Of a stretch of DNA of 64,000 nucleotides, positions 8,772 to 17,889 are shown piece by piece. The translations under genes and the position numbers were made by a program. The first letter of the stretch is position 1. Every line of letters begins with the position of its first letter. The notes beneath the pieces are model-generated. The model had not been told where the DNA came from. It ran no database searches and saw nothing but the letters and a program-made list of their open reading frames with translations. The stretch is from Exiguobacterium sp. KRL4 (lineage in GTDB: Bacteria; Bacillota; Bacilli; Exiguobacteriales; Exiguobacteriaceae): NCBI RefSeq assembly GCF_001870785.1, contig NZ_MOLV01000010.1, positions 62,001 to 126,000 on the forward strand, in the 5' to 3' direction.

Positions 8772-11761
8772 CGTTACGTGCCTTCGGACCTTTTGCGGAC
8801 GAAGAGACGATTGATTTCCGTCAACTCGCCGGTCGAACGATGTTTGTCATCTCCGGCAATACCGGAGCCGGCAAAACGACGATCTTTGATGCCTTGACGT
8901 TTGCCTTATATGGGGAGACGTCCGGCGGCGAGCGGGAAATGAGCGATTTGCGCAGTCATTTCGCGAAACCGGACCAAAAGACGGAAGTGGAACTGGAATT
9001 CCTATTAAAAGGCGAGCGGTACCGGATTATCCGCCAACCGAGTCAACCCCACCCGGTCAATAAGACAGATTATGGACACGAAGCGGAACTGGCACGACAC
9101 GATGGAGAAGCATGGAAACCACTCGCCTTAAAGATTCCAGAAATCCGCCAACAGGTCCAGGAGTTATTGCAACTCGACCATAAACAGTTTTCGCAAATTT
9201 TATTGTTGCCACAAAATAAATTCCGGGAACTGTTGATGGCAGAGTCAAAAGACAAGCTCCAGATTTTGAAGCAACTGTTCAAGACGGAACAGTATGGTGA
9301 GTTCCAACAACGTTTGCACCGCAAAGCGCTGGATCTCGCAGCAGCCATCAAAGAAACGAAGACGAAGCAGTTGTCGAAACTTGAAGAACTGCCGCTTGAG
9401 CTGAACTGGGCAGAGGCGACGGAAACGACAATCCGGCATCAGACGGATCAGTTACTCATATCACTTGATGAGAAGATCGAACAGACGAAAACGGTGGAAC
9501 AGACTGTCCGTCAATCGGTTCAACAGCTGGTAGAACGTTTGCGTCAGGCGGAACAACTTGAACAGATGTTCCGTGAGTATGATCAGTTGCTGCGACTCGA
9601 ACAACAACTGGCAATGACATTGCCGGAGACGAAACGTCAGACGGAACGGTACGATGCGGCGACGCGGGCGGCGGCAATCAGTGGAGTTTTCGAGACGTTC
9701 CAATCGGAACAACAGACGGTCCAGCAGTTGACGGCTACGAAACAACATGTCTCAGCAGAACTGGAGCAGTTGTTGCATCGGCTTGATCAGGTGAATCAAG
9801 ATGTCGAGTGGTTGTCGGCGCAGGAACCGGAAATGCGTGAGGCAGCACGCCGCCTGGAGCAAATCGAGGAAGAATTACAGCGGTTGCAGGATCAAGAACA
9901 GCTGTTAACACAACAACAGCAGTTAACCCGGGCGATTGCTGAGCTGAATCCGGAAGCCCTGCGTAAGAAACGTGATCAGACGCGCGGCGAACGAACGACC
10001 CTTCAAACAACTCTCGCTGTAATGACGGACGAATCGAGCAACCGCCTGACGATTCAGGAACGGCGTTTCCTCTTACAGACTGCTGAGCAAAAACAGCAGG
10101 AATGGCAACGAAATGAAGCGGAACGGCTCCGGTTGATCGAACAGGGAACGCGGGTCAAACAGGAAAAAGAGCAGGCGGAACTTTCCTATACGACAGGGCG
10201 GCAAAACGAACGCCGTCAACTGGCCGCAGAACTGGCAGCACACCTGCATGACGGAGACGCTTGCCCGGTCTGTGGAAGTACGACGCATCCGCAACTTGCG
10301 GTTAAAGCGGAACCACTTGATGTCGAAGCCTTACATCAGGTTTATTTAAAAGCCCAGACGGCGCATCAGGAACTGCAGGCGACGTACCGGACGGTTGCGG
10401 AACGAAAACGACAACTCGAACACGACATCACGACGCTTGGTCAAGGGAAGGATCTTCCGACTGATCTGACGGCGATCCGGACAGAGATCGAGTCCTTGCA
10501 GGCTCAGGAAACCGAATTGCAACGGCAACAGGAGCAAAAACAACAGCTCGAGCAACAATTGCGCACAATCGAGACAGGACTGGAACGATTGGACCGTCAG
10601 ATTGAGGAAGAGTCGGATCGTCAGTCGAAGCTGCAGCTGGAACTGGCCCGGCTCGAGGGCATGTTGACCCGGAATCCGGATGCTCCGTCACGCCGTGAAT
10701 TAGAGACGGAACAGCAGACGTTAAGCAAACGGTTAGCGTCGTTTGAAGAAGCACGGACGGGAGCCCACAATCAGAAACAACAACTGGATCAAGACGTCGC
10801 GGTGCGGCGCGATCGGTTGGAGCACATCAAAACAGACTTGACGGAGCGTACATCGAAGTGGGCGGAAGCGAAAGAATTGTTTGAGCGTAGCCTGCAAGAA
10901 GAACGGTTTGCGACGATCGAACAGTTTGAACAGGCGCGGATGACGCGGCAAGATATTGCGCAATTGGCGGAACGACTGGAAGCCGACCGGCGGAAACGTC
11001 AGGACGTCGAGAGCGGACTGGAGCGGATCCGTCAGATCATAAAAGCGCAGGACCGACCGGACTTAGCGACGATCGGACTGTCTGTCCAGCAGGTGGAAGC
11101 CGAACTGACCGAAGCGACGGACCAGCGGATCGGCGTCGAAAAAGAACGGCTCCACGTCAAACAATTGGTCGATGCCTGGTCGACGTTACAGCAGCAAATT
11201 GAGGCGGAAGATACACGCTATGGCATCATCGGTGAGCTGGCACGGGTCGGGGTCGGTGAAAACGCGCAACGGATGACGTTTGAGACGTATGTCCAAACCG
11301 CCTACTTCGACGAGATTCTGCAAGCCGCAAACCGGCATCTGCACGGGATGACGTCGGGTCGTTTCTTGCTTGAACGGAAGACGGAAGCCGGTAAAGGATT
11401 GAAAAAATACGGACTCGACTTAAACGTCTTTGATGCCTATACGTCGCAGACGCGGCACGTCAAGACGTTGTCCGGCGGAGAAAGTTTCAAGGCCTCACTC
11501 GCCTTGGCGCTTGGTCTGTCGGAAGTCGTGCAGGAAGCAAGCGGCGGTGTGTCGCTTGAGACGATGTTCATCGATGAAGGATTCGGTACACTCGACCCGG
11601 AATCGCTTGAGCAGGCGATCGAAACGTTGTTATCGATTCAGGCGAGCGGCCGGATGGTCGGAATCATCAGCCACGTCCAGGAACTGAAATCACGGGTCGA
11701 TGCCAAAATTGAGGTCACGCAAGGTAAAACAGGATCGACGATTCGACTGGTCGTTGAGTGA
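8753..11761 (+). CDS. sbcC: Exonuclease subunit SbcC (Rad50-like SMC ATPase)
   Basis: This 1002-residue SMC-type ATPase partners SbcD. Walker A (SGNTGAGKTT) lies near residue 34. Long Gln/Glu-rich coiled coils flank a zinc hook, CPVC at 504-507, at the exact middle. The C-terminal ABC signature is LSGGESFKASLAL, with Walker B MFIDEGFGTLD. The complex tethers and processes broken DNA. The gene starts inside sbcD, and an acetyltransferase gene follows after 10 bases. Confidence 0.96.
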   Translation: MRPERLTLRAFGPFADEETIDFRQLAGRTMFVISGNTGAGKTTIFDALTFALYGETSGGEREMSDLRSHFAKPDQKTEVELEFLLKGERYRIIRQPSQPHPVNKTDYGHEAELARHDGEAWKPLALKIPEIRQQVQELLQLDHKQFSQILLLPQNKFRELLMAESKDKLQILKQLFKTEQYGEFQQRLHRKALDLAAAIKETKTKQLSKLEELPLELNWAEATETTIRHQTDQLLISLDEKIEQTKTVEQTVRQSVQQLVERLRQAEQLEQMFREYDQLLRLEQQLAMTLPETKRQTERYDAATRAAAISGVFETFQSEQQTVQQLTATKQHVSAELEQLLHRLDQVNQDVEWLSAQEPEMREAARRLEQIEEELQRLQDQEQLLTQQQQLTRAIAELNPEALRKKRDQTRGERTTLQTTLAVMTDESSNRLTIQERRFLLQTAEQKQQEWQRNEAERLRLIEQGTRVKQEKEQAELSYTTGRQNERRQLAAELAAHLHDGDACPVCGSTTHPQLAVKAEPLDVEALHQVYLKAQTAHQELQATYRTVAERKRQLEHDITTLGQGKDLPTDLTAIRTEIESLQAQETELQRQQEQKQQLEQQLRTIETGLERLDRQIEEESDRQSKLQLELARLEGMLTRNPDAPSRRELETEQQTLSKRLASFEEARTGAHNQKQQLDQDVAVRRDRLEHIKTDLTERTSKWAEAKELFERSLQEERFATIEQFEQARMTRQDIAQLAERLEADRRKRQDVESGLERIRQIIKAQDRPDLATIGLSVQQVEAELTEATDQRIGVEKERLHVKQLVDAWSTLQQQIEAEDTRYGIIGELARVGVGENAQRMTFETYVQTAYFDEILQAANRHLHGMTSGRFLLERKTEAGKGLKKYGLDLNVFDAYTSQTRHVKTLSGGESFKASLALALGLSEVVQEASGGVSLETMFIDEGFGTLDPESLEQAIETLLSIQASGRMVGIISHVQELKSRVDAKIEVTQGKTGSTIRLVVE

Positions 11762-11771
11762 GGGGTGTAAA

Positions 11772-12563
11772 ATGGAAGCGAAACAGATGGTCACGAAATC
11801 AAAATTGATCACAGATTTAAAACAGCTTGGTGTCTCAGCGGGCATGAAAGTGTTCGTCCACAGCTCGATGAAGGAGATCGGTTGGATCCCGGGCGGTGCA
11901 CAATCGATCATTGAAGCCTTGCAAGAAGTTGTCACAGCAGACGGTCTGATCATGATGGCGGCACAAAGCACCGATAATTCAGACCCGAAAAACTGGAGTC
12001 GTCCCGCCGTACCGGAAGACTGGTGGGAAACGATCCGTCAGGAAATGCCGGCGTACGATCCGAAGAAGACACCGACACGCGCCATCGGGAAAGTTCCGGA
12101 ACTGTTCCGGACGTTCCCGGACGTCAAACGCAGTGCCCACCCGATGTGGTCGGTCACGGCGTGGGGAAACGAAGCAGCGGCATTCGTTGCCGGACATACG
12201 ATTGAAAATGGATTTGGTCCGGGTTCACCGCTTGAGAAATTCATCGAAGCGGACGGTCAGATTCTTCATCTCGGTTCACCGTGGGATGCGACAACCGTTT
12301 GGCATTATGCCGAATATGGGATTGACCGCCCGGATGAAGAGTCGGGCTGTAAAGTCAATCAGGCCGGTCAAGAGGTCTTTATCACGTACCGTCACCGGAT
12401 GATCGACAGTGATCCGTTTGGACCGATCGGTGAAGGGTTGACGCATGAGTCCTTCGTGACGACAGGCAAAGTCGGACAAGCGACATCGCACCTCGTCTCG
12501 GCAAAGGAATCGATTCCCGTCGTCATGTTTCAGCTGAATGCCTTAAATAGTTGGTTAAGCTGA
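11772..12563 (+). CDS. AAC(3)-family N-acetyltransferase (YokD-like)
   Basis: This 263-residue protein belongs to the aminoglycoside 3-N-acetyltransferase family, which uses acetyl-CoA. Typical segments are VFVHSSMKEIGWIPGG (about 26-41), TPTRAIGKVPELFR (about 97), R-S-AHPMWSV (about 117) and GFGPGSPLEKF. Many chromosomal members (YokD type) have no proven resistance role, so this should not be read as a resistance gene. I chose the ATG at 11772 with AGGGGTG upstream; a longer reading runs back into sbcC. It is probably cotranscribed with sbcDC. Confidence 0.88.
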   Translation: MEAKQMVTKSKLITDLKQLGVSAGMKVFVHSSMKEIGWIPGGAQSIIEALQEVVTADGLIMMAAQSTDNSDPKNWSRPAVPEDWWETIRQEMPAYDPKKTPTRAIGKVPELFRTFPDVKRSAHPMWSVTAWGNEAAAFVAGHTIENGFGPGSPLEKFIEADGQILHLGSPWDATTVWHYAEYGIDRPDEESGCKVNQAGQEVFITYRHRMIDSDPFGPIGEGLTHESFVTTGKVGQATSHLVSAKESIPVVMFQLNALNSWLS

Positions 12564-12621
12564 AACTTTTCCGGGAAACAAACGTAATAGGAATAGATAA
12601 AATAGAAGGAGTGAACGCAAG

Positions 12622-13359
12622 ATGGCAACACGATTTAAAGTTAACCCTGCCTTACGCCGTGGTTTTGAGACGGCGCGTGCCGGCGAACGGCCGATGACAA
12701 AAGCAGGGACGATGAGTAAGATTTTCCTCTTACTTGCCCTCGTCACGGCAGCAGCCGGCGGGACCTGGTTCTTCTTGGCCGCAAATCCGCAATTCTTAAT
12801 TCCTGCATTGATTGGCGGAGTTGTCCTCGGATTGATTCTCGCCCTGATCATCACCTTTAAACCACGGACCGCTCCGGTACTTTCACCGGTCTACGCAATT
12901 GTCGAAGGGGTCGCCGTCGGCGCGATTTCACTGATGTTCGAAAGCATGTATCCAGGGTTAGTCGGTAAGGCGGTCCTCGCGACCTTCGTCGTCTCGTTTG
13001 CGATGTGGTTCGTCTATTCGACCGGTATGATTAAAGTGACGCAACGATTCCGTTCGGCCGTCACGGCAGCCATCCTGTCGATCCTCGTCTTGTACGGAGT
13101 CAACTTACTCTTGACGTTGTTCGGCATCAGCTTACCGTTCATGACGGGCAGCTCGCCGCTTGCGATCGGCATTCAGTTTGTCATCGTCATCGTTGCCTCC
13201 CTGTCACTGGTGATGGACTTTGATTTCATCTCGCAACAAGTGCAGGCACGGGCACCAAAATCGATGGAATGGGTCGCAGCGTTCGGTTTGATCGTTACGA
13301 TCATCTGGTTGTACATCGAAATGCTTGATCTGTTGTATCGTTTGGCAGCACGAGATTGA
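12622..13359 (+). CDS. Bax inhibitor-1/YccA family membrane protein
   Basis: This 245-residue protein has seven predicted membrane segments and matches the COG4760 branch of the Bax inhibitor-1 family (GFETARAGERPMTKAGT start, PVYAIVEGVAVGAIS, DFDFISQQV). The acidic pair in the DFDFI region and a second acidic site in the last helix (EMLD) resemble the ion-leak residues of the family. The biological role in bacteria is not well known. The ribosome site is GAAGGAG, and a strong terminator follows. Confidence 0.9.
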   Translation: MATRFKVNPALRRGFETARAGERPMTKAGTMSKIFLLLALVTAAAGGTWFFLAANPQFLIPALIGGVVLGLILALIITFKPRTAPVLSPVYAIVEGVAVGAISLMFESMYPGLVGKAVLATFVVSFAMWFVYSTGMIKVTQRFRSAVTAAILSILVLYGVNLLLTLFGISLPFMTGSSPLAIGIQFVIVIVASLSLVMDFDFISQQVQARAPKSMEWVAAFGLIVTIIWLYIEMLDLLYRLAARD

Positions 13360-13372
13360 TGCGTAGTTGAGA

Positions 13373-13410
13373 AATCGTTTCCGCTTTTTAGCGGAAGCGA
13401 TTCTTTTTTT
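13373..13410 (+). terminator. Intrinsic terminator
   Basis: A perfect 12-bp stem (AATCGTTTCCGC with GCGGAAGCGATT) and a short T-rich loop are followed by a T run. It ends the Bax inhibitor-like gene. Confidence 0.92.
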
Positions 13411-13442
13411 ATTAAGTACCTTGCATTATAGAGTACATTGTT

Positions 13443-13457
13443 TTACATTGTATGTAA
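13443..13457. promoter_or_regulatory. Palindrome upstream of padR, candidate operator
   Basis: TTACAT-TGT-ATGTAA is a perfect 6-3-6 inverted repeat located 16 bases before the PadR start codon. PadR-family boxes in Bacilli commonly contain ATGT/ACAT half sites, so autoregulation of the exporter operon is likely. Confidence 0.6.
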
Positions 13458-13473
13458 GAGGTGGTGGGAGAAG

Positions 13474-13818
13474 ATGGAAATTGATAAAGAGCTGTTAAAA
13501 GGACATATCGACACCTTGATTTTGGCGTTACTCGTCGACAAAGACCGGTACGGGTATGAAATCGCAAAAGAAGTACGGGAAAAAAGCGCGGATGCGTTTG
13601 AGTTAAAAGAAGGAACGCTTTATCTGTCACTGAAGCGACTGGAAAAGAAGTCGGCCGTCATCTCGTACTGGAGTGACGAAGCGGCTGGCGGTGCACGGCG
13701 CAAGTATTATCATCTGACGGATGAGGGACGGGCGTTACTGCGGACGAAACGGCAGGAATGGCAGGTCGTCAAACGATTGATGGATCAATTTTTAGGAGGG
13801 GACCGCGATGATAGATGA
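13474..13818 (+). CDS. PadR-family transcriptional regulator
   Basis: This is a 114-residue winged-helix repressor of the short PadR class. LILALLVDKDRYGYEIAKEV (about 12-31) and EGTLYLSLKRLEKK (about 46-59) are the signature recognition and wing region, with a C-terminal dimer helix. It is the first gene of a five-gene operon with a HAAS-domain protein and an ABC exporter, the usual setting for PadR regulators that sense membrane-active compounds. Its end overlaps the next gene by 11 bases. Confidence 0.92.
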   Translation: MEIDKELLKGHIDTLILALLVDKDRYGYEIAKEVREKSADAFELKEGTLYLSLKRLEKKSAVISYWSDEAAGGARRKYYHLTDEGRALLRTKRQEWQVVKRLMDQFLGGDRDDR

Positions 13819-14557
13819 GTATGTAAATCAGCTCTACCGCTCGGCTGATCCGGATTTGCCGGAAACGAAGGAGCTGAAAGACGAAACGCGGCAACACTTG
13901 GAGGAAACCGTCGCCGAGTTGGTGTTTGACGGGTACTCGGAACAGGCAGCGATGAAAATCGCCATCAATCGGTTTGGTGGTGAAGAACAGTCGCAGGCAT
14001 TGATTCATGAATTACAACTGATCCAAAAGTTGTTTGCAAAACAGATTTTGCGTGCCGGGATTGTTGTACTTATATTCAGTTTACTGGCGGGGATTAGTGG
14101 TTTTGTAGCACGTGATATCTCGAGTCCCTTTGAACGTGGCATTCCTTATCAACTTGGAGAAGCATGGAAAACCACTGATTCGGCTCCGCTGAAAACAGTT
14201 GTCGAAGAAGAGTGGATGGTCACGGGAGCCCGGATATACAGCTTGTCGAACAATCAGGTGACGCTCGAACAGAGTTACGGAGATAATGTACCGTCTGTTT
14301 TTCGACCGTTCATTTCATCACTTACAAACGGTACACCAGATGAAGGATGGGAAGTCGAACTTGATGTGATTGACACGGTCGTGCTCGGATTGACGCTCGC
14401 CTTGCTCGGATTATCGGCGGCACATGTCTTGTTTGCAATCTGGATCATCATTCAGCGGCACCGGACGGATCGGCTGTCGCGAACGACGACCGTCTTGTCG
14501 ATCGTGATTCCCGCCCTCAGCATCTTGTTGTATTTCGTCACAAAAAAACGACCATAA
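13808..14557 (+). CDS. HAAS/permease-prefix-domain membrane protein
   Basis: This 249-residue protein has an N-terminal helical domain (about residues 1-70, with GYSEQAAMKIAINRFGG) of the HAAS or permease prefix type that commonly follows PadR genes. It then has one membrane segment (about 79-98), an extracellular stretch of about 90 residues, and two more segments near 195-240. It may modulate PadR or the transporter. The start ATG has TAGGAGGGG upstream and lies inside the padR end. Confidence 0.8.
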   Translation: MIDEYVNQLYRSADPDLPETKELKDETRQHLEETVAELVFDGYSEQAAMKIAINRFGGEEQSQALIHELQLIQKLFAKQILRAGIVVLIFSLLAGISGFVARDISSPFERGIPYQLGEAWKTTDSAPLKTVVEEEWMVTGARIYSLSNNQVTLEQSYGDNVPSVFRPFISSLTNGTPDEGWEVELDVIDTVVLGLTLALLGLSAAHVLFAIWIIIQRHRTDRLSRTTTVLSIVIPALSILLYFVTKKRP

Positions 14558-14575
14558 CCAAAGGAGGAGAAGCTG

Positions 14576-15334
14576 TTGCAATCGATCATCTGGACAGAAT
14601 TAAAACGAAGCATGACACGTCGGACGTTATGTATGGCTTTGCTGCTCCCGCTGATTATCCTGTTACAGTTTAACCAGGTTCGGACCGGATACGTATTCTT
14701 GACGTGGCAGGGGGTGTTCGAAGAATCTGCCGGAACGATTATCGCCGTCGCGTTTCCGTTACTCTGTTGTGTGCTGTACCTGCCAACGGTCGCCCGTGAA
14801 ATCGATCATCAGTTCATCCGGTACGCGCGGACCCGTGTTTCGCTAAAGGACTATCTCATTGCCAAAGGAGTCGTCAACGCCTTGATCACGTTTACCGTCT
14901 TTTTTGTGACGATGCTCGGCTGGATGCTGTTTTTACGGTTCGTAGAGCCGAGCTTGCACTGGATGACATATGAACAGGGTCCGGAATCATTGACGACGTT
15001 CACCCAAGTCTTCACGACGGATGGGATGTATATGCTCGCTTATGCGGGATGGATCGGACTCAATGCGATGGTATATGCAACAATTGCATACCTGTTGTTG
15101 GTGTTGTCCGGGAATTTATTTCTGGCAGTCGGTCTTCCGTTTTTGTTTTATCACTTGTTGAATTTTGCGACTGGTCTGCTCAGTGCCCCGCAATTTTCAC
15201 CCATCAGCACGATTTTTCCGTTTAACATCATCGCGATGCCGTTGTGGACGATATTTGTTCCGTTCAGTGTCCTTGGATTGATGTTGATCGGACTGATGAT
15301 CACAGGGGTGAAGCGGACGGAGTGGGAACTGTGA
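14576..15334 (+). CDS. ABC-2 type exporter permease subunit
   Basis: This 252-residue membrane protein has about six hydrophobic segments and a hydrophilic N-terminus (ELKRSMTRRTLC), as in ABC-2 permeases. The start is TTG with AAGGAGGAG upstream. Its stop overlaps the next gene (GTGA). It lies between a PadR/HAAS pair and an ATPase gene, which supports an exporter role. Substrate unknown. Confidence 0.75.
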   Translation: MQSIIWTELKRSMTRRTLCMALLLPLIILLQFNQVRTGYVFLTWQGVFEESAGTIIAVAFPLLCCVLYLPTVAREIDHQFIRYARTRVSLKDYLIAKGVVNALITFTVFFVTMLGWMLFLRFVEPSLHWMTYEQGPESLTTFTQVFTTDGMYMLAYAGWIGLNAMVYATIAYLLLVLSGNLFLAVGLPFLFYHLLNFATGLLSAPQFSPISTIFPFNIIAMPLWTIFVPFSVLGLMLIGLMITGVKRTEWEL

Positions 15335-16749
15335 GTCGGATCGTCTATGCGGTTTGTTGGCTTCAAGTGACGCTTTTTGCGGGTATCTGGATGTATCAAG
15401 ATCAACAGGAAGCGCTTAGTAAAGGAATCGTGTTTAATCAATGGGATTTGCTGACGGCAGTGACGATGAATACCTATTTATTGATGTACGATATTTTGTT
15501 GCTTGTTCTCCTGTTATCAATTGTTCGAATACAAAGGGACTTAACGGATTTCCGGTTGATCCGCTTCCGGAATACACGGAGTGCGTTAATACATAGTACC
15601 GGACGGTTCGCTAAATCGTGGGGAATGGGCTTATTAGTGTATGCGATTGTCGGATACCTGTTTGCACTGCAGGCACCGGCTGAAACGAATTGGAGTCTTG
15701 CGGCACGGGCCGGACAGGTGTTTTATATCCCAAAAGACTCGGTGTTTCTTAACTTTTCGCCGCTGACTGCCCATTGTCTGCAACTTGGATTTTTATTTAT
15801 CGGCGGTTTGCTGATTTATCTGATGCTCGGTCTGGTGTATGTGCTGACAAGACGCGTAAAACTGGTGTATGTCGTTGCAAGTATTTCCTTTATCGGTACG
15901 CTGTTATCGTTTACGTCAGGTCTTTATCTCAATTTGTTTCTGGTCTTGTCGTTACCGAACGTACTGGGAAATCAAAAATTGAGTTACTGGCTGGGATGTA
16001 TTGTTCTGTTGACAACTGTTGTCGTGTTGTTGGATCGTCGGTTCCGCTTCCCGCGGCAGTTTGTTGCAATCAGTATTTACATTGTATGTTGCCTGTTGAT
16101 TTTGCTCATTCAACCATCGGGACAAACGTATGGTGATTACTTACTGACTGTATTCAGCGGCGTCCGGTCTGATGGTTTCACGCTGCAGGCATATTTGAAT
16201 CATGCCGTCTTATTTTTTGGCTATACCTACCTGCTGACGCAACGATATGAACGGGACGTCATCGATCAAGGACTTTATCACATCATCCGGCACCGGTCGT
16301 TGAATCGATGGTTTTCGAAACAATTGGCGCGGCTTTTAGTGACAGCAACCGGGACGGTCATCGGTCTCGTCAGTTTAGCGACACTGTTTGCATTTTTACA
16401 GGGCGTCGAGTGGACGACACAGGTGAACGGTTTGTCGGTTGATCTCGCGACGATTCTTTACCAGACGATCATCAACGGGACACTCCAACTCATCGTGTAC
16501 GGTCTGATTCTGTTTCTCGTCTTGTACTGGACACGGGAAACCGTCCAAGGCATTTACTGGATTGGCGGTGGAATGGTCGCATTGTTGCCGCTCGTTCAAC
16601 AGGACTGGATACCGATTGGACGAAATGGAACGGTTCAGCTGCTTGACCATTCCGCTTACGCAATCAGTCTGCAACTGGTTGGAGCAAGCCTCTTCGTTTA
16701 TATCGTCATCCAGCTCGTTTTCCGAAAACATGTCCGAACAAATCATTAA
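15331..16749 (+). CDS. Large ABC exporter membrane subunit
   Basis: This 472-residue polytopic protein has roughly ten to twelve hydrophobic segments and few charged residues outside short loops. I do not recognise a specific family, but its position between a permease and its ATPase marks it as a membrane subunit of the same exporter. I chose the GTG at 15331, which overlaps the previous stop by 4 bases, over an upstream reading inside the previous gene. Base composition is similar to its neighbours. Confidence 0.72.
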   Translation: MSRIVYAVCWLQVTLFAGIWMYQDQQEALSKGIVFNQWDLLTAVTMNTYLLMYDILLLVLLLSIVRIQRDLTDFRLIRFRNTRSALIHSTGRFAKSWGMGLLVYAIVGYLFALQAPAETNWSLAARAGQVFYIPKDSVFLNFSPLTAHCLQLGFLFIGGLLIYLMLGLVYVLTRRVKLVYVVASISFIGTLLSFTSGLYLNLFLVLSLPNVLGNQKLSYWLGCIVLLTTVVVLLDRRFRFPRQFVAISIYIVCCLLILLIQPSGQTYGDYLLTVFSGVRSDGFTLQAYLNHAVLFFGYTYLLTQRYERDVIDQGLYHIIRHRSLNRWFSKQLARLLVTATGTVIGLVSLATLFAFLQGVEWTTQVNGLSVDLATILYQTIINGTLQLIVYGLILFLVLYWTRETVQGIYWIGGGMVALLPLVQQDWIPIGRNGTVQLLDHSAYAISLQLVGASLFVYIVIQLVFRKHVRTNH

Positions 16750-16761
16750 GGAGGCAAAATG

Positions 16762-17394
16762 ATGATTACATTAGAGAACGTCAGCAAACAATATAAAGGG
16801 CATGAACTGTTTCACGACATGAACGTCTCGTTCGGACCGGGAAAGATTTACGGTATTACCGGTGTCAACGGGTCCGGCAAGTCGGTGTTATTCAAGATGT
16901 TATGCGGGTTTGTCTTTCCGGACGCGGGAACGATTGCAGTCGACGGGCAAACCTTGACGGGGAAACACCGCTTTCCGAAAGACTTCGGCATCTTGATCGA
17001 ACGACCGGGTTACATCGGTCAACTGGACGGATTCACGAATTTAAAGGAACTGGCCCGGATTCAAAATAAAATCGATGATGCGGCGATTCACCGGGCGATG
17101 GAACAAGTCGGACTGGCACCGAATTTGACGCAAAAGGTCAAACACTATTCGCTTGGGATGAAACAAAAACTCGGGATTGCCCAAGCCATCATGGAAAATC
17201 AGCAGGTCTTGTTACTCGACGAACCGTTTAATGCCCTTGATACGGATAGTGTCGAACGGATCCGGACATTACTCGTGCAGTATAAAGAAGAAGGGCGGAC
17301 GATTTTCCTGACCAGTCACCATCAGCAGGACATCGATCTACTGTGTGACGAAGTGTATCAAATTCAAGCGGCGCGACTGGAGAAGGTCCGTTAA
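16762..17394 (+). CDS. ABC transporter ATP-binding protein
   Basis: This 210-residue ATPase has Walker A GVNGSGKS (about 35-42), signature HYSLGMKQKLGIAQAIM (about 127) and Walker B VLLLDEPFNALD (about 153). The signature reads SLGMK rather than LSGGQ, as in many antibiotic and peptide exporters. Two adjacent ATGs exist; AGGAGG is 7 bases from the second, which I use. It closes the PadR operon and would power the two preceding membrane proteins. Confidence 0.92.
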   Translation: MITLENVSKQYKGHELFHDMNVSFGPGKIYGITGVNGSGKSVLFKMLCGFVFPDAGTIAVDGQTLTGKHRFPKDFGILIERPGYIGQLDGFTNLKELARIQNKIDDAAIHRAMEQVGLAPNLTQKVKHYSLGMKQKLGIAQAIMENQQVLLLDEPFNALDTDSVERIRTLLVQYKEEGRTIFLTSHHQQDIDLLCDEVYQIQAARLEKVR

Positions 17395-17399
17395 ACATC

Positions 17400-17440
17400 A
17401 AGACAGGCAAGTCCTCCTCTCGGAAGACTTGCCTGTTATT
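17400..17440. terminator. Bidirectional terminator between convergent genes
   Basis: GACAGGCAAGTC and GACTTGCCTGTT form a long stem between the end of the ABC ATPase gene and the end of the minus-strand L7/L12-like gene. Confidence 0.75.
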
Positions 17441-17443
17441 CGT

Positions 17444-17761
17444 TCAGCGCCTATCCGACGGTGCCTCTTTGATTGCATCGACATATTGTTTGGCTTCGAG
17501 TAATGGATATCCGAGAGTATCCCGAACCAGTTTAATCGCTTCCACCGTCTCATGATCAGACAGAAGTTGCTCAATCTGTTCATTCAGTAGGCTGTGACTG
17601 CTTGCGGCATCAGTCATGCCGAGATGTTCTTGAAGACGTGTCAGTTCACGTAGTGTTTGCTGTTGGGTCATGCGAAGTTTTGTGAGTTGTTGCGAAACAG
17701 ATTGCCACACGATGATCAGCAGGATCAAGGGCAACCATATTGAAAAAAATGAGTCTATCAT
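17444..17761 (-). CDS. Small membrane protein with an L7/L12 C-terminal-like domain
   Basis: This 105-residue protein starts with one membrane segment (FFSIWLPLILLIIVWQSV), followed by a helical linker. Its C-terminal stretch (VEAIKLVRDTLGYPLLEAKQYVD, about 73-95) resembles the ribosomal protein L7/L12 C-terminal fold (AIKxVRxxTGxxLxEAK). Such membrane-tethered L7/L12-like proteins occur in Bacilli with unknown role. I chose the ATG at 17761 with AAGGAGGG upstream; a TTG one codon earlier is also open. It converges with the exporter operon. Confidence 0.75.
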   Translation of the reverse strand: MIDSFFSIWLPLILLIIVWQSVSQQLTKLRMTQQQTLRELTRLQEHLGMTDAASSHSLLNEQIEQLLSDHETVEAIKLVRDTLGYPLLEAKQYVDAIKEAPSDRR

Positions 17762-17889
17762 CAAAAACCCTCCTTTTTCTTACCGTACCATAGCATGTAC
17801 CCTGTAACAATTAGTGGAAATCCTAAAGAATTCCGTTTATTCTAAGATAGTGGAAAATTAAGGGTTACATAAAGAAAGGAATGAAATGA

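Noticed and set aside
11772-12563. Reading the AAC(3)-like gene as an antibiotic resistance determinant
   Set aside because: It is coupled to sbcDC in the core chromosome and resembles YokD-type proteins with no proven resistance role.
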